From: Tyto alba | Lineage: Eukaryota > Chordata > Aves > Strigiformes > Tytonidae | Length of the DNA stretch: 64,000 nucleotides | Assembly (NCBI RefSeq): GCF_018691265.1 | Contig: NW_024881272.1 | Location: 19,457,323-19,521,322, forward strand | Direction: 5' to 3' | Shown: in pieces, positions 53,201 through 62,704 of the stretch | How the letters are laid out: every line of letters begins with the position of its first letter | Position numbering within the stretch: position 1 is the first letter of the stretch | Translations under genes and position numbers: made by a program | The notes under the pieces: model-generated | Database searches by the model: none | The model's input: only the letters and a program-made list of their open reading frames with translations | Told to the model about the DNA's origin: nothing

Positions 53201-54966
53201 AGGCAAACAGCAGGCAGTGTAAACAGTACAGTTGGACCCAACGGAAGGATCGCAGTCTGGTTCCTTACATTTAATCTTCTGTAGATAGAGACAGCTTGAT
53301 AATCAACATGTTGTGCAATACTTCAATTTCCGTATTTTTCCAGCCAAAAACAAATAGTCCTTGTTCGGTTAGACCATGTAATACTGGCAAGTTATTGTTA
53401 ACCCATGGCCCTTCGTCTTAATGGAGCATAGTTGAAACAGAGGGGCTTTTGTTATAATAAGGGGGCGGGGGGAGAAAAAAGCAGTAATAGTTATTGCATG
53501 TTACTGTGCAAGACGTAAAGTAAGACTAAAATCCCCTGGAGAGACCTGTAATGCAGACCTAGAAAGAGAAGCAGTGGGCACATCTCAGGACTGAGCCTTT
53601 GTGCTTGTGTGTGATGAGCAAGCTCCTCTAACGAGGAGCAAGAGAAATTGTGAACTGCACGGGGTTGTGTGCACTGTGTTTTCAGTGGCGAACGGGAATA
53701 GAAAGTCTCTGCTGCTAATTACAAGAGGTAATGGTCGGTATAAAACCAAAAGTTTTGCAGCTCAGATGCTTAATAGGCACAGGTCAGTAAAAATATTTGT
53801 GCTGTTTACCGTAGGAAGCCGGTAACAGTGGAGGAGACTGTTAGTAACTTATGCTGTATAATCGTGAGCTCAGGTAACATTGCCATCAAACCTGTTTGAG
53901 TCTGTCTGACATGGGGTTGTGGCTGCTTAGAAAAATTAATGCAAATGAGCTTCTTTAATAGCGCAGAACATTAGGGCAGAAGAGAAGTGGAAGAGTTCAA
54001 CTCTTGGTGCGTCTTCAGCTTCTCTAGGTGTTTCTCAGCAGTGGTATTTTCGTTGTGTTTTAACCTCTTTTGTTGCGCCTGCTTTCTGTTACTCTCTTAG
54101 CCTGGACAAAGCGTGCGAGCTGAGCTGTTTGCTTTTCTTTGACCTAGAGCTGGACGGTGATTAACTCATGCAGTGAATTAAATCAGTGCTCTGGGAGTTT
54201 CTACTTTCATACAGGCTTCTCCATTGCAATTTGAATCTGGCATGAATCCTCAAAACTGAGCTTTTTACAATAGTTTTTTCTAATTATTTTATATCAAACA
54301 TGGCAGAAAGCGGCGTAGTGGAATGTGTTGGCTGTAAGCTTGCATGTATTCATGCATGCTGTTAGTGTGTGACATCGAGGGAGGAGAGTGGGAATCTGTC
54401 GTGGACTTCTCTTGTTGCGGCATGGATTCAGTCCTGATTGGTTTAACTTCTCCTCTCTTCTAGTACATCACTCGCCTGCCAAAGAACCAGCACACGTGAA
54501 TGCATTTCCCGAGCACCCATCCTCCCTGAATTACCTGAGACCCAAGAGACAGAGACCTCAGATGCTGAATCTGAGCGGTACTGAGATGTCTGGGGTACTC
54601 AGACCAAGGCCAGCAGGCCTAGACAGCCCGTCAAGCAACCGCTACGCTGGAGACTGGAGTAGTTGTGGGGAGAACTACTTCTTAAACCCAAAAGACTGCC
54701 TGAGTGAAGCAGACTACGATGATGTCCCTTTGGAAGATACGGAGAGTGGGGATGACAGCAGCAAAGCCGAGGAGTCTGACGCCCTGGTCAGACCCCCGCA
54801 GCCCCTGGCCGGGGAGCACAGGTTTCAGAGCTATTTGACAATGCAAGCGATAGACTCGGCGGTGGATCACAGAGCAAACCTCAAAGACCTGCAGGAAAGT
54901 ATTGATACTCTGATAGGAAACCTGGAAAGGGAGCTCAACAAAAACAAACTAAATATGAGTTATTAA
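28436..54966 (+). CDS. SYDE2: SYDE2, Rho GTPase-activating protein of the SYD-1 family, whole coding region, 7 exons
   Basis: Coding exons: 28436-28541, 32136-32879, 40044-41143, 43883-44009, 49427-49608, 50490-50721, 54464-54966. Phases match at all six junctions, giving 2,994 nt and 997 residues. Human SYDE2 is longer (about 1,190 as I recall), mainly in the N-terminal part. SYDE proteins are vertebrate relatives of C. elegans SYD-1 and stimulate GTP hydrolysis on Rho-family GTPases; SYDE1 acts in presynaptic assembly. Domains: N-terminal [15 protein letters not shown]; proline run at about 85-91; conserved [10 protein letters not shown] at 172-181; [13 protein letters not shown] at about 334-346; SRYHLDSS and [11 protein letters not shown] shared with SYDE1; a C2-like domain at about 478-599; a RhoGAP domain at about 615-830; and an acidic, coiled-coil-like tail. 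The arginine finger is Arg656 in GLYRLCGS, with [11 protein letters not shown] at 696-706 and NLAVCFGP at 779-786, so catalysis should be intact. Confidence 0.95.
28542..32135 (+). other. SYDE2: SYDE2 intron 1
   Basis: The intron is 3.6 kb with a GTGAGT donor and a long pyrimidine tract ending TTTCTTTCTGGGAACAG. It starts in the CpG island, then contains a (TTTG)n repeat at about 28898-28952. The frames at 30131-30403 and 31257-31615 look like chance. No other feature is identifiable. Confidence 0.85.
28898..28952. repeat. (TTTG)n simple repeat
   Basis: Two adjoining runs of TTTG units separated by GGATTTTTG, ending in T7, in SYDE2 intron 1. Confidence 0.9.
32136..32879 (+). CDS. SYDE2: SYDE2 coding exon 2
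   Basis: The exon completes Asp36 (G|AT) and encodes residues up to the first base of codon 284. It contains a polyproline-polyglutamate run ([12 protein letters not shown]) made from CCT and GAA repeats, a Pro/Ala/Ser-rich linker and the SYDE-family motif [12 protein letters not shown], ending with [10 protein letters not shown]. The donor is CAACAG|GTAAGA. Reading through the donor soon meets a stop at 32927-32929. The linker is probably disordered and is the least conserved part. Confidence 0.92.
35255..35282. repeat. T28 homopolymer
   Basis: An uninterrupted run of 28 T bases in SYDE2 intron 2. No recognisable retroposed body adjoins it, so it is simply a homopolymer or the tail of an unrecognised element. 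Length is likely variable and error-prone in sequencing. Confidence 0.95.
37196..37392 (-). mobile_element. CR1 LINE 3' fragment
   Basis: The plus strand reads ATCATAGAAG...GGGTTGGAAAGGACCTTAGAG, then AACCTCCAGTGATGGGGCTC and GTTGTTTCAGTG...GTTCTCACTGTAAAAAATAA. This is the reverse complement of the avian CR1 3' end, including part of the terminal CATAGAA octamer repeat at the left. The element is therefore on the minus strand and 5' truncated, about 195 bases long, and less decayed than the copy near 26 kb. A TA/CA microsatellite adjoins its 5' side. Confidence 0.8.
37398..37432. repeat. TA/CA microsatellite
   Basis: ATATATACACACACACACATATATATAT-type repeat immediately next to the CR1 fragment. 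It is likely to be polymorphic. Confidence 0.9.
40044..41143 (+). CDS. SYDE2: SYDE2 coding exon 3 (C2-like domain, start of RhoGAP)
   Basis: This 1,100-base exon encodes residues 284-650. It holds the basic [20 protein letters not shown] block, [10 protein letters not shown] and [11 protein letters not shown], all shared with SYDE1, then the C2-like domain (about 478-599: [66 protein letters not shown]) and the first RhoGAP helix ending KRGCQ. The donor is CAG|GTACTG, phase 0. Acidic residues that would bind calcium are sparse, which suggests a calcium-independent C2 fold (inference). Confidence 0.95.
41144..43882 (+). other. SYDE2: SYDE2 intron 3
   Basis: A 2.7 kb intron bounded by GTACTG and TTTTTGATTCTAG. 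Its right half (42.6-43.7 kb) is markedly AT-rich. The minus-strand frame at 41462-41752 shows no recognisable feature. No mobile element was recognised. Confidence 0.85.
43883..44009 (+). CDS. SYDE2: SYDE2 coding exon 4 (arginine finger)
   Basis: It encodes residues 651-692 plus one base: [20 protein letters not shown] and then FERDS...YPDINVIT. Arg656 in GLYRLCGS is the catalytic arginine finger of RhoGAP domains. The donor is ACAG|GTAATA. Confidence 0.95.
44010..49426 (+). other. SYDE2: SYDE2 intron 4
   Basis: The intron is 5.4 kb with GTAATA donor and CATCTCTTGTGAAG acceptor. It contains a conspicuous inverted repeat at 45374-45419 described separately. Small frames on both strands (for example 46579-46863 minus, 48322-48669 plus) look like chance. 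A GC-rich patch lies at 48.9-49.3 kb. Confidence 0.85.
45374..45419. repeat. Inverted repeat / hairpin in SYDE2 intron 4
   Basis: The left arm GTTTTCTTCC (45374-45383) pairs perfectly with GGAAGAAAAC (45410-45419). Inside it, CGATTT (45384-45389) pairs with AAATCG (45394-45399) around a T4 loop. A 10-base bulge (45400-45409) sits on the right side only. This gives 16 paired bases within 46. It is too short for a typical microRNA precursor unless outer bases also pair. It may be a chance palindrome or a small terminal-inverted-repeat relic. Confidence 0.6.
49427..49608 (+). CDS. SYDE2: SYDE2 coding exon 5 (RhoGAP)
   Basis: It completes Gly693 and encodes [20 protein letters not shown] through [10 protein letters not shown], residues 693-753. 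The [11 protein letters not shown] block is a hallmark of RhoGAP domains and includes the conserved Lys and Arg that contact the GTPase. The donor is GAG-AAG|GTGAGT, phase 0. Confidence 0.95.
49609..50489 (+). other. SYDE2: SYDE2 intron 5
   Basis: An 880-base intron bounded by GTGAGT and TTTTGTCCTTTTAG. Nothing else identifiable. Confidence 0.9.
50490..50721 (+). CDS. SYDE2: SYDE2 coding exon 6 (end of RhoGAP)
   Basis: It encodes residues 754-830 plus one base, from [20 protein letters not shown] to [24 protein letters not shown] (Asn779, Pro786) is the conserved RhoGAP motif that helps position the GTPase. The donor is CCAG|GTACTG. Confidence 0.95.
50722..54463 (+). other. SYDE2: SYDE2 intron 6
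   Basis: The intron is 3.7 kb, with a T/G-rich low-complexity tract at about 51068-51145 and a GC-richer patch at 52.45-53.25 kb that carries small frames on both strands (52454-52753 minus, 52904-53284 plus) without recognisable protein. The acceptor is CTTCTCCTCTCTTCTAG. Confidence 0.85.
51068..51145. repeat. T/G-rich low-complexity tract
   Basis: Runs of T interspersed with GTGG, GTGTGTG and TTTG units in SYDE2 intron 6. Confidence 0.9.
54464..54966 (+). CDS. SYDE2: SYDE2 terminal coding exon 7
   Basis: It completes Val831 (G|TA) and encodes residues to 997, stop TAA at 54964-54966. The blocks [23 protein letters not shown] and [19 protein letters not shown] match the SYDE1 tail ([28 protein letters not shown]). 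The end [20 protein letters not shown] is a short amphipathic helix likely to form a coiled coil. Confidence 0.95.
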
Positions 54967-55066
54967 ATCCTGTCCTGCATGCCGCCACATCCTTGTGCCT
55001 CCATGCCCCTCATCGAGCTTCCCACAGCCGTGTGAGGAGGGACAGTGCCCCTGAAAGTCCTGCGTT

Positions 55067-55072
55067 AATAAA
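55067..55072 (+). terminator. SYDE2: SYDE2 polyadenylation signal (proximal candidate)
   Basis: AATAAA about 100 bases after the stop codon, followed by a T/GT-rich stretch. A distal candidate is AATAAA at 56899-56904. Confidence 0.5.
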
Positions 55073-55410
55073 TTTGAAGCCATTCCGTTATGTTTTCACC
55101 TCTTTGTTAGAAGAAGTTATTGGCCTGATTCAGGTGTTGGAGACAAGCTTAGAGACTGTGAGGTGATTCCACATAGTGGCATTTCTCCCTAAAAACACTG
55201 TGCACTTAGGTCATCTGAGCAATACCTGGTAGAAGATAAAGGAACATCTCTGCTGTCAGCAGCAGCAGAACTCCTCATTCCTGAAATCCTGGCTCCGGTA
55301 CAGATGTTCCTCTCAGAAGAGGATGAACGCTGCTTAGCCTGAGTTTTGCAGCATGGACTTCAGATAGACTTGTTTTACTATATATGCAATGGCTGCTATG
55401 AAAAATGCTT

Positions 55411-55439
55411 TATATATATATATATAATATTTATATATA
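55411..55439. repeat. (TA)n microsatellite
   Basis: TATATATA repeats flow into further AT-rich sequence in the presumed SYDE2 3'UTR. Confidence 0.9.
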
Positions 55440-56599
55440 AAGTTTTAATTGTACAAATATTAATGTATTCCTGTATTAACACTTTTCAGTAATTATTTAA
55501 ACAAGCAAAAATTAAATATTTTTCTAACCTTGTTTGTATATATCTAGGCATAAATGTGCATGTGTCTATAGCCACCTTTGGAAAGGAGAGGTCTGTCAGA
55601 ATTATGAAATGGACCTGTTTCTAGGAAGACATGTTCAGTGATGCCAGGATGAGTTACCCCTTGGGTAACACAGTGTTTGATGTATGCAGAGAAATAATGG
55701 CCAGAGAGAAGGCAGGGTGAATGATTAATATAAATGACCTTTTGTGTTGCAGAGGCATTGGTTTGCAGGTGTTGACTATTAACTTTCGCACACACACCCC
55801 CACACTACCTTTCTATCTTTTATCTTTTTTTTCTTTCTTTTTTTTTTCCCCTCCTCTCCATGTTTTTTTCATATATAAAGGAGGTCTAGAAGGTACTTAC
55901 TTTAAAAAAAAACCCACGATTTGTTCTTGTAACCTGTTACTTTATTCTTGATGTTTCAATACTTTTTTTCTCCAGTTTCATGTATTTTCGTTGAGGTACA
56001 TTTGGCTCCTGGTAGTTAGGTGTGTCTGAGTGTCTCTGAAGGGCTGTGGCTCTGGAGATGCAACACTCAAATTCTGCACAAAGGCAATTACATTTTTGTC
56101 TGAATCTTTTAAATTCATCTCCCCAGAATGGAAACCTGGGTTGTTACATGGGGTTGAATGGGTTGAATGATGTTACTCCTGGGGAGTTTGGGTGGGATTG
56201 CAGTTCGTGGTGACTCTTAGATTCAGTTACTGCCATCCTCTCAGATCATCTTTTAGCATTTATAATTTATGGTGAGTAATTAGAAATTTTGTATTAAAGA
56301 AACACATTCTTGATTTAATTAAAAATAGTTGCCAAATTGCATACAGATGTTTTGATAGTCCCTCTAACCAAAAGGAGATACAGTCATTCCTTGTCCTTCA
56401 CAGGTCATCCCCAGTGAAGAAGGGGGGATTTGGTCAGGTAGGGGCCAGAGGGTTATATGATTTGAGAGGTCAAACACAGAGCTGCTGTCAGCTGGCAGGG
56501 TAGAACTTCATTCTCTTCATCTTTTTGGTACAATGTTGGCATCTCGCCATGGCTTTCCGTTCAGCCTGTGGGTAAGTGCTTTTCTGCTAACCCGTACTT

Positions 56600-57680
56600 C
56601 CTTGTATTGCTTAATTGAAGAGTTATTTATTTACAGTAGCAAGGAATTAAGAATTGCTATGGCAAACTTCACCCCTCTTTTCTAAGGAATTATTTTAGCA
56701 TGGTTTCAAATGGTTTATTCAATCTCATTAATTTATTTTTTATAAGTGTTAAAAGATGCAAAACAATTATTGCAATATAATGATAATGTATGAAAATGTA
56801 AATTTAACCCGAAGCATTTATCAATAAATCGATGTATTTTTTTAAACTTTTATACCTACAGAATGTGCATACTTTTTAAACTATAAATTTAAATTCTAAA
56901 TAAAATTTGAATTAAGAACAAAATTTGACTAAGCCTAGTTAATGATTATTTAAATCTAAGCTGATGCCATCCATTTGCACTGGCTGCACATGTGAACTAA
57001 TTCCATAAAGACAAGCTTTTCAGAAGATGTTTTGTTCTGTTGCAATTTCTAGATTGACCCAACATTTCAGTTACATAATTAAAAAAACAAAAAATGCAAA
57101 CCACTACTCAATTTAAATCCAAAAGGAACAGTATTCTAAAGAAGTTGTCAAAGCAGTGTTGTGGCAGCATTTCTTCTGTTGCAGGATGGTAATGCTTTTG
57201 AACATAGCCTGGCTTCTGCACTGAGTGTGTGAATGTATTGGCAGTGGTTGGAAGATGATTGCATTTAAAGTTATTTGATAAATGATACATTAAGTTTTCA
57301 TTGTTTGTAATAATCTAAATGATTTAAGTGAGCACCTTCTGGGTAAGTGTAAGCTTTTCCTACACAAGGGTTCTGTAACTCAGTGCAGCACTGTGCTGCT
57401 CTGCCAACTTTATTTTAACCTTACAACAGGGGAAATTAATGACTTAATAAACTGTATTAATGCTAATCTAATTAGTTAATTAAAATATAGTCAAGTATTA
57501 GTATTATTCAAATGAAACATTTACTGTTATTCTAGTTATAAAAACTTGTATAACATGTTTTGTATCTTGGAGATCCTCTTAAAATGAGACATTTCCCAAG
57601 TGGTATTTTTGTGTTATGTTGTCCCATATATATTTGTATACATATTATTATATTTCATATAGTTATTGATATAATCTGGT
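56600..57680. other. AT-rich block downstream of SYDE2, possible conserved non-coding element
   Basis: About 1 kb with very high A+T content that lacks simple repetition. It contains many homeodomain-type TAAT cores, including CTAATTAGTTAATTAA at about 57468-57483, and TGATTTAAGTG-like strings. It carries no long open frame. The complex but biased composition resembles vertebrate conserved non-coding elements, though conservation cannot be seen from one sequence. Confidence 0.3.
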
Positions 57681-60600
57681 CAAGCTGCACCCTTGTGATT
57701 GTTACAGGTTCTTAAAGAATGGGATTCGTGTGGGAATTACCCTCATCTAGAAATACTAAACCAGGAGATTAAAACAACCTGCTTCTACCAAAATAGTAAC
57801 GAACATTTTTTTTTCATACAGAAGAGCACCCTTAGGCTGTGTATGGTTTGCAGGGCAGAACTCTTGTCAAGCTTGGTGGGCACAGGCAGGAACTTCTCTT
57901 ACCATACTAACCTTTTGTTGTTGTCTGCTTGGTGTAACTCAGTTTGACATCAGGAGCAGCTTCTATTCTGCAGGGGCTCTTACCACTGCTGGAAGAGGTT
58001 AAAGAGCAGAGAGCAGAGGTCCTTGGCGTGTGTGGACTTCTTCAGGTGGGACCTCCACTTCCCAGGTAAAGAAAATGGATGCAGATGCTTTTACAGAAAC
58101 GATTCCAAGACTTGCACCAAAGTCACGTATGAGTTGTAATACCCAAGTATGGGGCAGTGATGACCACGTGCTGGGCTGGGTAGCAGCCAAGAATTGTAGT
58201 TTGTAGTCCCCAGGGAAAAGCAGAAATGCATCTGTAGGTCTGTGCAACTCTTTGCTGCCAGGTGTTCAGGATGTGATACACTTAGGTGGGTTCAGAAATG
58301 GACTAGGCCCATTCACAGAGTTTTAATCCACTGCTGTTTGTTCAAACAGGATTGTCCAAATGCTTGGGCTGTGTGGCTGATCTAGCTGACACTGATTCGC
58401 TTCTCCCCCTTTCTCAGCTTCCCAAAGTGATGTATTACAGGACTGTGCAAAAGATGGGTCGAGATGGTGTGGGGGGTGGCAGGACCTACATCCTCAGAAA
58501 CTTCAGAGCTTTAGATCTGTCTTTCCCAAATGCTTAACGTATGTGTATGTTTATGAATGCATCAGGCAAGAACTGTAGCTGCAGCTATTCAGATGTGTTC
58601 CAAAAATAGAGGGAAACATCCCCAACAGAAGTAGATACTCAGGGTTTTTACAGAATAAATCTATAAATCTAAGCCAGAGATACATCTGGTATTTCTGCTG
58701 CCAGATCTTAACCCCTTCACCTTCCTCCCCATCCCAAGGTATCGGGCTTTCTTAACAGTAAAAATGTATCTTGATATAAGAAGTCTATCTCAAATTCTGC
58801 AGCTAGCAACAGTTGAAAGATGTTTTTTGGGGGTGGGAGGAGGACTGGTGTCACATTTTAGCGTAACTATGATGCATTTACAATTAGTAACTGTTTTCAT
58901 TCTGTTTGACTTTTTTAGAGTCATGCAGGAAGCCCTATAATTTGTCTTAACATCAAAATTTGCTAGCCAATATTAACCTGTGGAACAGTCTGCCATGAGA
59001 GTATGCAAAGCCGACCCTACAGGTATTTGAATGTTTAAGATTGCATTAGAGAGGATAAAAGATTGTGATGGAATGTATAATCTCATGTCTCTGGTGTTAT
59101 TTGAGAGCAGAAGCGAGGAGGAAAATGGCTCGCAGGAAGGCTACTCCCTTTCCATTGGGGGATTCCTGCAGCTCCCCAGACTACTGTGCTCTGGGGTGGG
59201 AGGGAGGCTCATCAGCAGAGCCCTGGTCTGCTGCCTTCTTGTCCTCCCTGCTAGGAAAACCCAGCTGAAACCCAGCTGTCCTCTGGAATACTTTCTTAAT
59301 CAAAGCTCTCAAGAGTGCCTCTGTGGTGGGGAACAAGGCTCATGTTGAGGCTGCCACCTCATCTTGGTTGTAGTGACAGAACTACAGTGGAGGAGGGATG
59401 GTTGGGCTTGCCAGGTGACCATAGGGTTGATTTGAATGTATATGTAGCCCTGCTAATCAAGTCTGTAGAAGATGATGTGAGGTGGTATTCTAACAAAGTC
59501 CAGGCCTTATAACAGAGAGCTCAGCTTTTTAATTAGCCGGTTGTGGGATATTTACATATCTGTATGGAGCAGGCTGTTAGCTAAATGTTGATTTAGCAGA
59601 GGAGCTGTGTTCTCTTCCTGTTTGAGCTCTGACTGCAAACACTGTGCTGCAGGTGGTAGGGATGTGCTTGTTGAATTTTCCCTGGTTTTAATTTAGAGGT
59701 AGTTTAATATGAGGAACAAGAATATTTCTGTAATATTAAAACTTCAAACTAGCAAAAGACTATTTTTCAAACCAAGTCCTATCTAGTGGCACCAAACCTC
59801 TCTTAAATCTGACCAAAGTTCAATCAAAGTGGTAAAAACATGTGATGGGGAGATCTTGGCTGCAGAAAATTGAAGGGGAGTGTTTTTAACACTTCCTAAA
59901 ACCAATTTGCAATGTTTATTTTGGGATGTAGAAGGCTCACACTGCTCCTGTTTCGTATCTGGCTACACTTCACTGTGATGAAGCAGAGCACTGGGGCCGG
60001 CTATCTCTTGTCAGCTGAAGATCCTCTCCGCAAATCCCCCGTGTGTCAGTTGTCTTTTGTGCTTCAGTGTCTGCTGTGACCATATGGACATTTGTTTGAC
60101 AGGAATCTGTGACCCTCAAACAGTTTGGTGAGTCATGGAAAGAGTGAACTCATCCGTATAGAGTTTAATCTGTCCTCCTCTGATAGATTTAATTTCTGCT
60201 TGACAGGCTCTGCTCAGTTACATGGTGCCTGACCTGGCTATTGAAACCAAGCAACCAGCAGAACACTGCTTACGAAAGAGTTGTCTCTGTGGATGGAAGA
60301 TGAACATTAATATTCATGAGCCGTTGAACTCATTTACACTGGTAAATATTAAAACTTTTGTATAATAGCATTCGATCTCTCTCAAGAATAATTATCTTTT
60401 GATAGAAATGCACACACTCAGCAGCCACAGTGTGCTTGGTAAAAGCTGTTTGTTCAAAATAAAACTGATTTATTTGAGGGAACAATATATATTTTAATGG
60501 CTTTGGTTTTCTGTTTGTAAGCATTTGCCAAGTTTAAGTAACAATCATTTTCTAATCTGATGATGGCACGGGAAAGTGGTTCAGCCTGCAGTTTGAAGCG

Positions 60601-61661
60601 TTTATGAATAGTGTGGTCAGATCTATGCTTTCAGTTCAGCAGCCCTTGAAATTTGTTTAGTAATTTATATGGTCCTCCCTTATCATCTCGATTTATGGAT
60701 TCAGCAGAAGTGCAAGGGGGACCCCTATCATTTAAGTGTAGTAAGTAATAAATAGAAGACTTTATAGCATAGTGAATATTTGTTGTGGCCGCATTTAAGG
60801 GAACAGAACCAGGTTGCTGTTGTCAAAGGAGCACTGATGTTGACTATTCCCTGCATAAGCAGTAGCATCATATGATGCCGTTCAAGCATTGTGACAGTCT
60901 TCTTGGGATAGATCCGCTTGTAGCAGTGATGGCCACCTCTCTTCCCTGCTGTAATCCCAGTGACTGCATATGCTATTTGAGAAACAATTGCTTATGGAAG
61001 TTGTAGTGGGTAAAGCTAGCTAATGATGAAATCATCTTTAGTGTAAAAAATACCTTTGTTCCTGTGAGCTCTGTTCCTTCGTGAGCTTCAGTGGCCTACT
61101 GATTTATAAGAGCAATTCAGGGTCTGGTTTTGATCTTTAAATGCCTTAGGTGAGAGTAGAGCCTTTGCATGAGGAATTATTCCTTCCATCTCCTGTGTTA
61201 GTGTGATTGTTGTGGTCATCTGAGGTACCTGTGTGCCTCCCCTTCTCCCTTCAGTGGCAGCTCGGGGACCTGGGGCTGCAGAGGCCTCAGGTGAGTGTGC
61301 TTCGCTCTGGAGTGCTTTCTGTCACCATATCTCCAGAGCAGGACATGTCCTGTACATATCAAATAGACCTCTACTGCTTGTCCTTAACTTTTCAAGAGAA
61401 TTTAATAGTTTGAGGATGAGGGAGGAGATGCTTACTGGAGCCGAGTAGCAGAATTTGGATGGCCTATGTGAATGTAACTACTGGAGTAGAATGGCTTCCC
61501 CTCTGGTCCGAGCAGGTGGACGTAGGTTGGAGGGGTGAATACTGGCATGCTGGTTTGATCAGCTGAGTTGTGTTTAAGATTTTTACAGCTTATAGAGTCC
61601 TGACAGACACAGAACTTTGAAATCTACTATTTAAACAGACAAAATATTCATTATAACTGTA
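57681..61661. other. Intergenic between SYDE2 and DNAI3
   Basis: This is the convergent space between two gene ends. It holds a possible CR1-like remnant near 59.0 kb and small frames with no recognised domain. An exon-like block (acceptor ATTCTGCAG, 72 open bases 57974-58045, then CAG|GTGGGA) may be chance. Confidence 0.5.
58970..59065 (+). mobile_element. Possible CR1-like fragment, plus orientation
   Basis: The string ACCTGTGGAACAGTCTGCC, followed by GGTATTTGAATGTTTAAGATT and TTAGAGAGGATAAAAG, matches in order the TGGAACAG-CTGCC and ATTCAAGA-type segments found near the 3' end of CR1-type LINEs of birds and reptiles. It is short and strongly diverged. Confidence 0.4.
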
Positions 61662-62000
61662 TTAATGAAAAATAGTGAGTTGTGTCCAAAACAGTTGTTC
61701 TCTAACCACACTGTGAATAAACAAATGGATAAAGTTAATGAAACAATAATCTTTAACTGCAAGATGCTTTATTTCTGAAGCTGAACATGTTCTGCTGAAA
61801 TAAAGAGGTTCAAAAATAAAAAGCTCGCTGGTTCTAAAGGTGATAATGGGCTTTAAGTATCTGATTAGGAAAGTATTTCTTGCCCCTTTACTAGTCCTAA
61901 ATCCATTAGTATCTGCTTTTCCAGGTCTAGAAACACAGTTATACTCTGCATTTTCTTGCTCCTCCATTTCTTCTCTAGTTTTCTGTAGAGTAGTCATACT
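61662..62000 (-). CDS. DNAI3: DNAI3 (WDR63) 3'-terminal exon, partial, end uncertain
   Basis: On the minus strand the exon begins at 62000 after the acceptor TTTTTCCTTCAG. It reads SMTTLQKTREEMEEQENAEY, a highly charged helical segment in phase with the preceding exon. DNAI3 is a WD-repeat intermediate chain of ciliary inner-arm dynein whose C-terminus follows the WD repeats as a charged helix. The frame stays open to a stop at 61662, but sequence after about NAEYN looks non-coding, and an AATAAA lies on this strand at 61773-61768, inside the open frame. The true stop or donor is therefore unclear. Assignment rests on the helical tail, the phase link and human gene order, so it is good but not certain. 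Confidence 0.5.
   Translation of the reverse strand, partial: SMTTLQKTREEMEEQENAEYNCVSRPGKADTNGFRTSKGARNTFLIRYLKPIITFRTSELFIFEPLYFSRTCSASEIKHLAVKDYCFINFIHLFIHSVVREQLFWTQLTIFH
61768..61773 (-). terminator. DNAI3: Candidate DNAI3 polyadenylation signal
   Basis: TTTATT on the plus strand, that is AATAAA on the minus strand, about 230 bases after the last exon's acceptor. Confidence 0.35.
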
Positions 62001-62570
62001 CTGAAGGAAAAACAAATACCAGGCACTGTTAAGCTTTGAAACCTGTATGCAACCCCATTGCTTTCCAGTGGATAAAATCAGTGTTATCACAATGAAAATA
62101 GGCATCACCTAGGGCTACATTAACTGAATTGTAATTTCCTTGGTTGATTAGTTAGGATCGTTAAACCATTTACCAAAGAATGGGTAGGCAAAATCCTTAT
62201 GTGAATTAAGAATGGAAGGCTGAAGTTTATCCTCCCTTGAAGGAGCAATGTTTATAGGGAATTTGCCAAAATGTAACTTTTTGAAAGAGCAGCTGATGTA
62301 AAAAGAAAAGCAAATTAATAGTTGTTAAATGCCCACAGACTTTAATGCTTTTGCAGGAGTTTCACTTGACCAAGAGCTGAACTCATGTGAACTAGGACCA
62401 TGTATTCCACTCCTAAGAACTGTAAATATGAAATAAGGAGCTACTAAGCTATTCTGATTACGTCCATCCTAATTTTGAAAATACTATGGGAAATCCTGCC
62501 TAGCAAAACAGGTGCATTTTAAAGACCCAAAGAAACAATGAAAGTTTTCTTAATTCTGAGTACAACATAC

Positions 62571-62704
62571 TGTTTTCTCCCTCTGTGCCTCCAGCTCCAT
62601 TTCAGTTCTGTTTTGTCTTGAAGCTCTTGATACTCTTGAAACTCTTGTTCACTGTACTTCAGGTATTTGACTTCTCTTTCAAAATAATCAAGTACGTTGG
62701 CATG
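62571..62704 (-). CDS. DNAI3: DNAI3 (WDR63) penultimate visible exon, with apparent frameshift
   Basis: On the minus strand an acceptor (CACTGTGTTAATAG) precedes HANVLDYFEREVKYLKYSEQ, then EFQEYQELQDKTEL. The motif YFEREVKYLEY-like is what follows the last WD repeat in dynein intermediate chains of this type. The exon closes at the donor ACA|GTATGT. Its length of 134 bases is one short of a multiple of three. After about position 62600 the original frame turns into Trp/Arg-rich nonsense, while the next frame reads EMELEAQREKT and joins the following exon in phase. This is most simply explained by one missing base, either a sequencing or assembly error or a real lesion. Alternative: I may have misjudged the family. 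Confidence 0.55.

Larger units (their letters stand above)
54967..56930 (+). other. SYDE2: SYDE2 3'UTR (inferred, alternative ends)
   Basis: An AATAAA at 55067-55072 would give a 3'UTR of only about 120 bases. Further signals lie downstream, including AATAAA at 56899-56904, which would give about 1.95 kb. The region contains an AT microsatellite (55411-55439), AT-rich stretches that could act as AU-rich elements, and a pyrimidine tract near 55800-55870. The real end needs transcript data. Confidence 0.5.
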
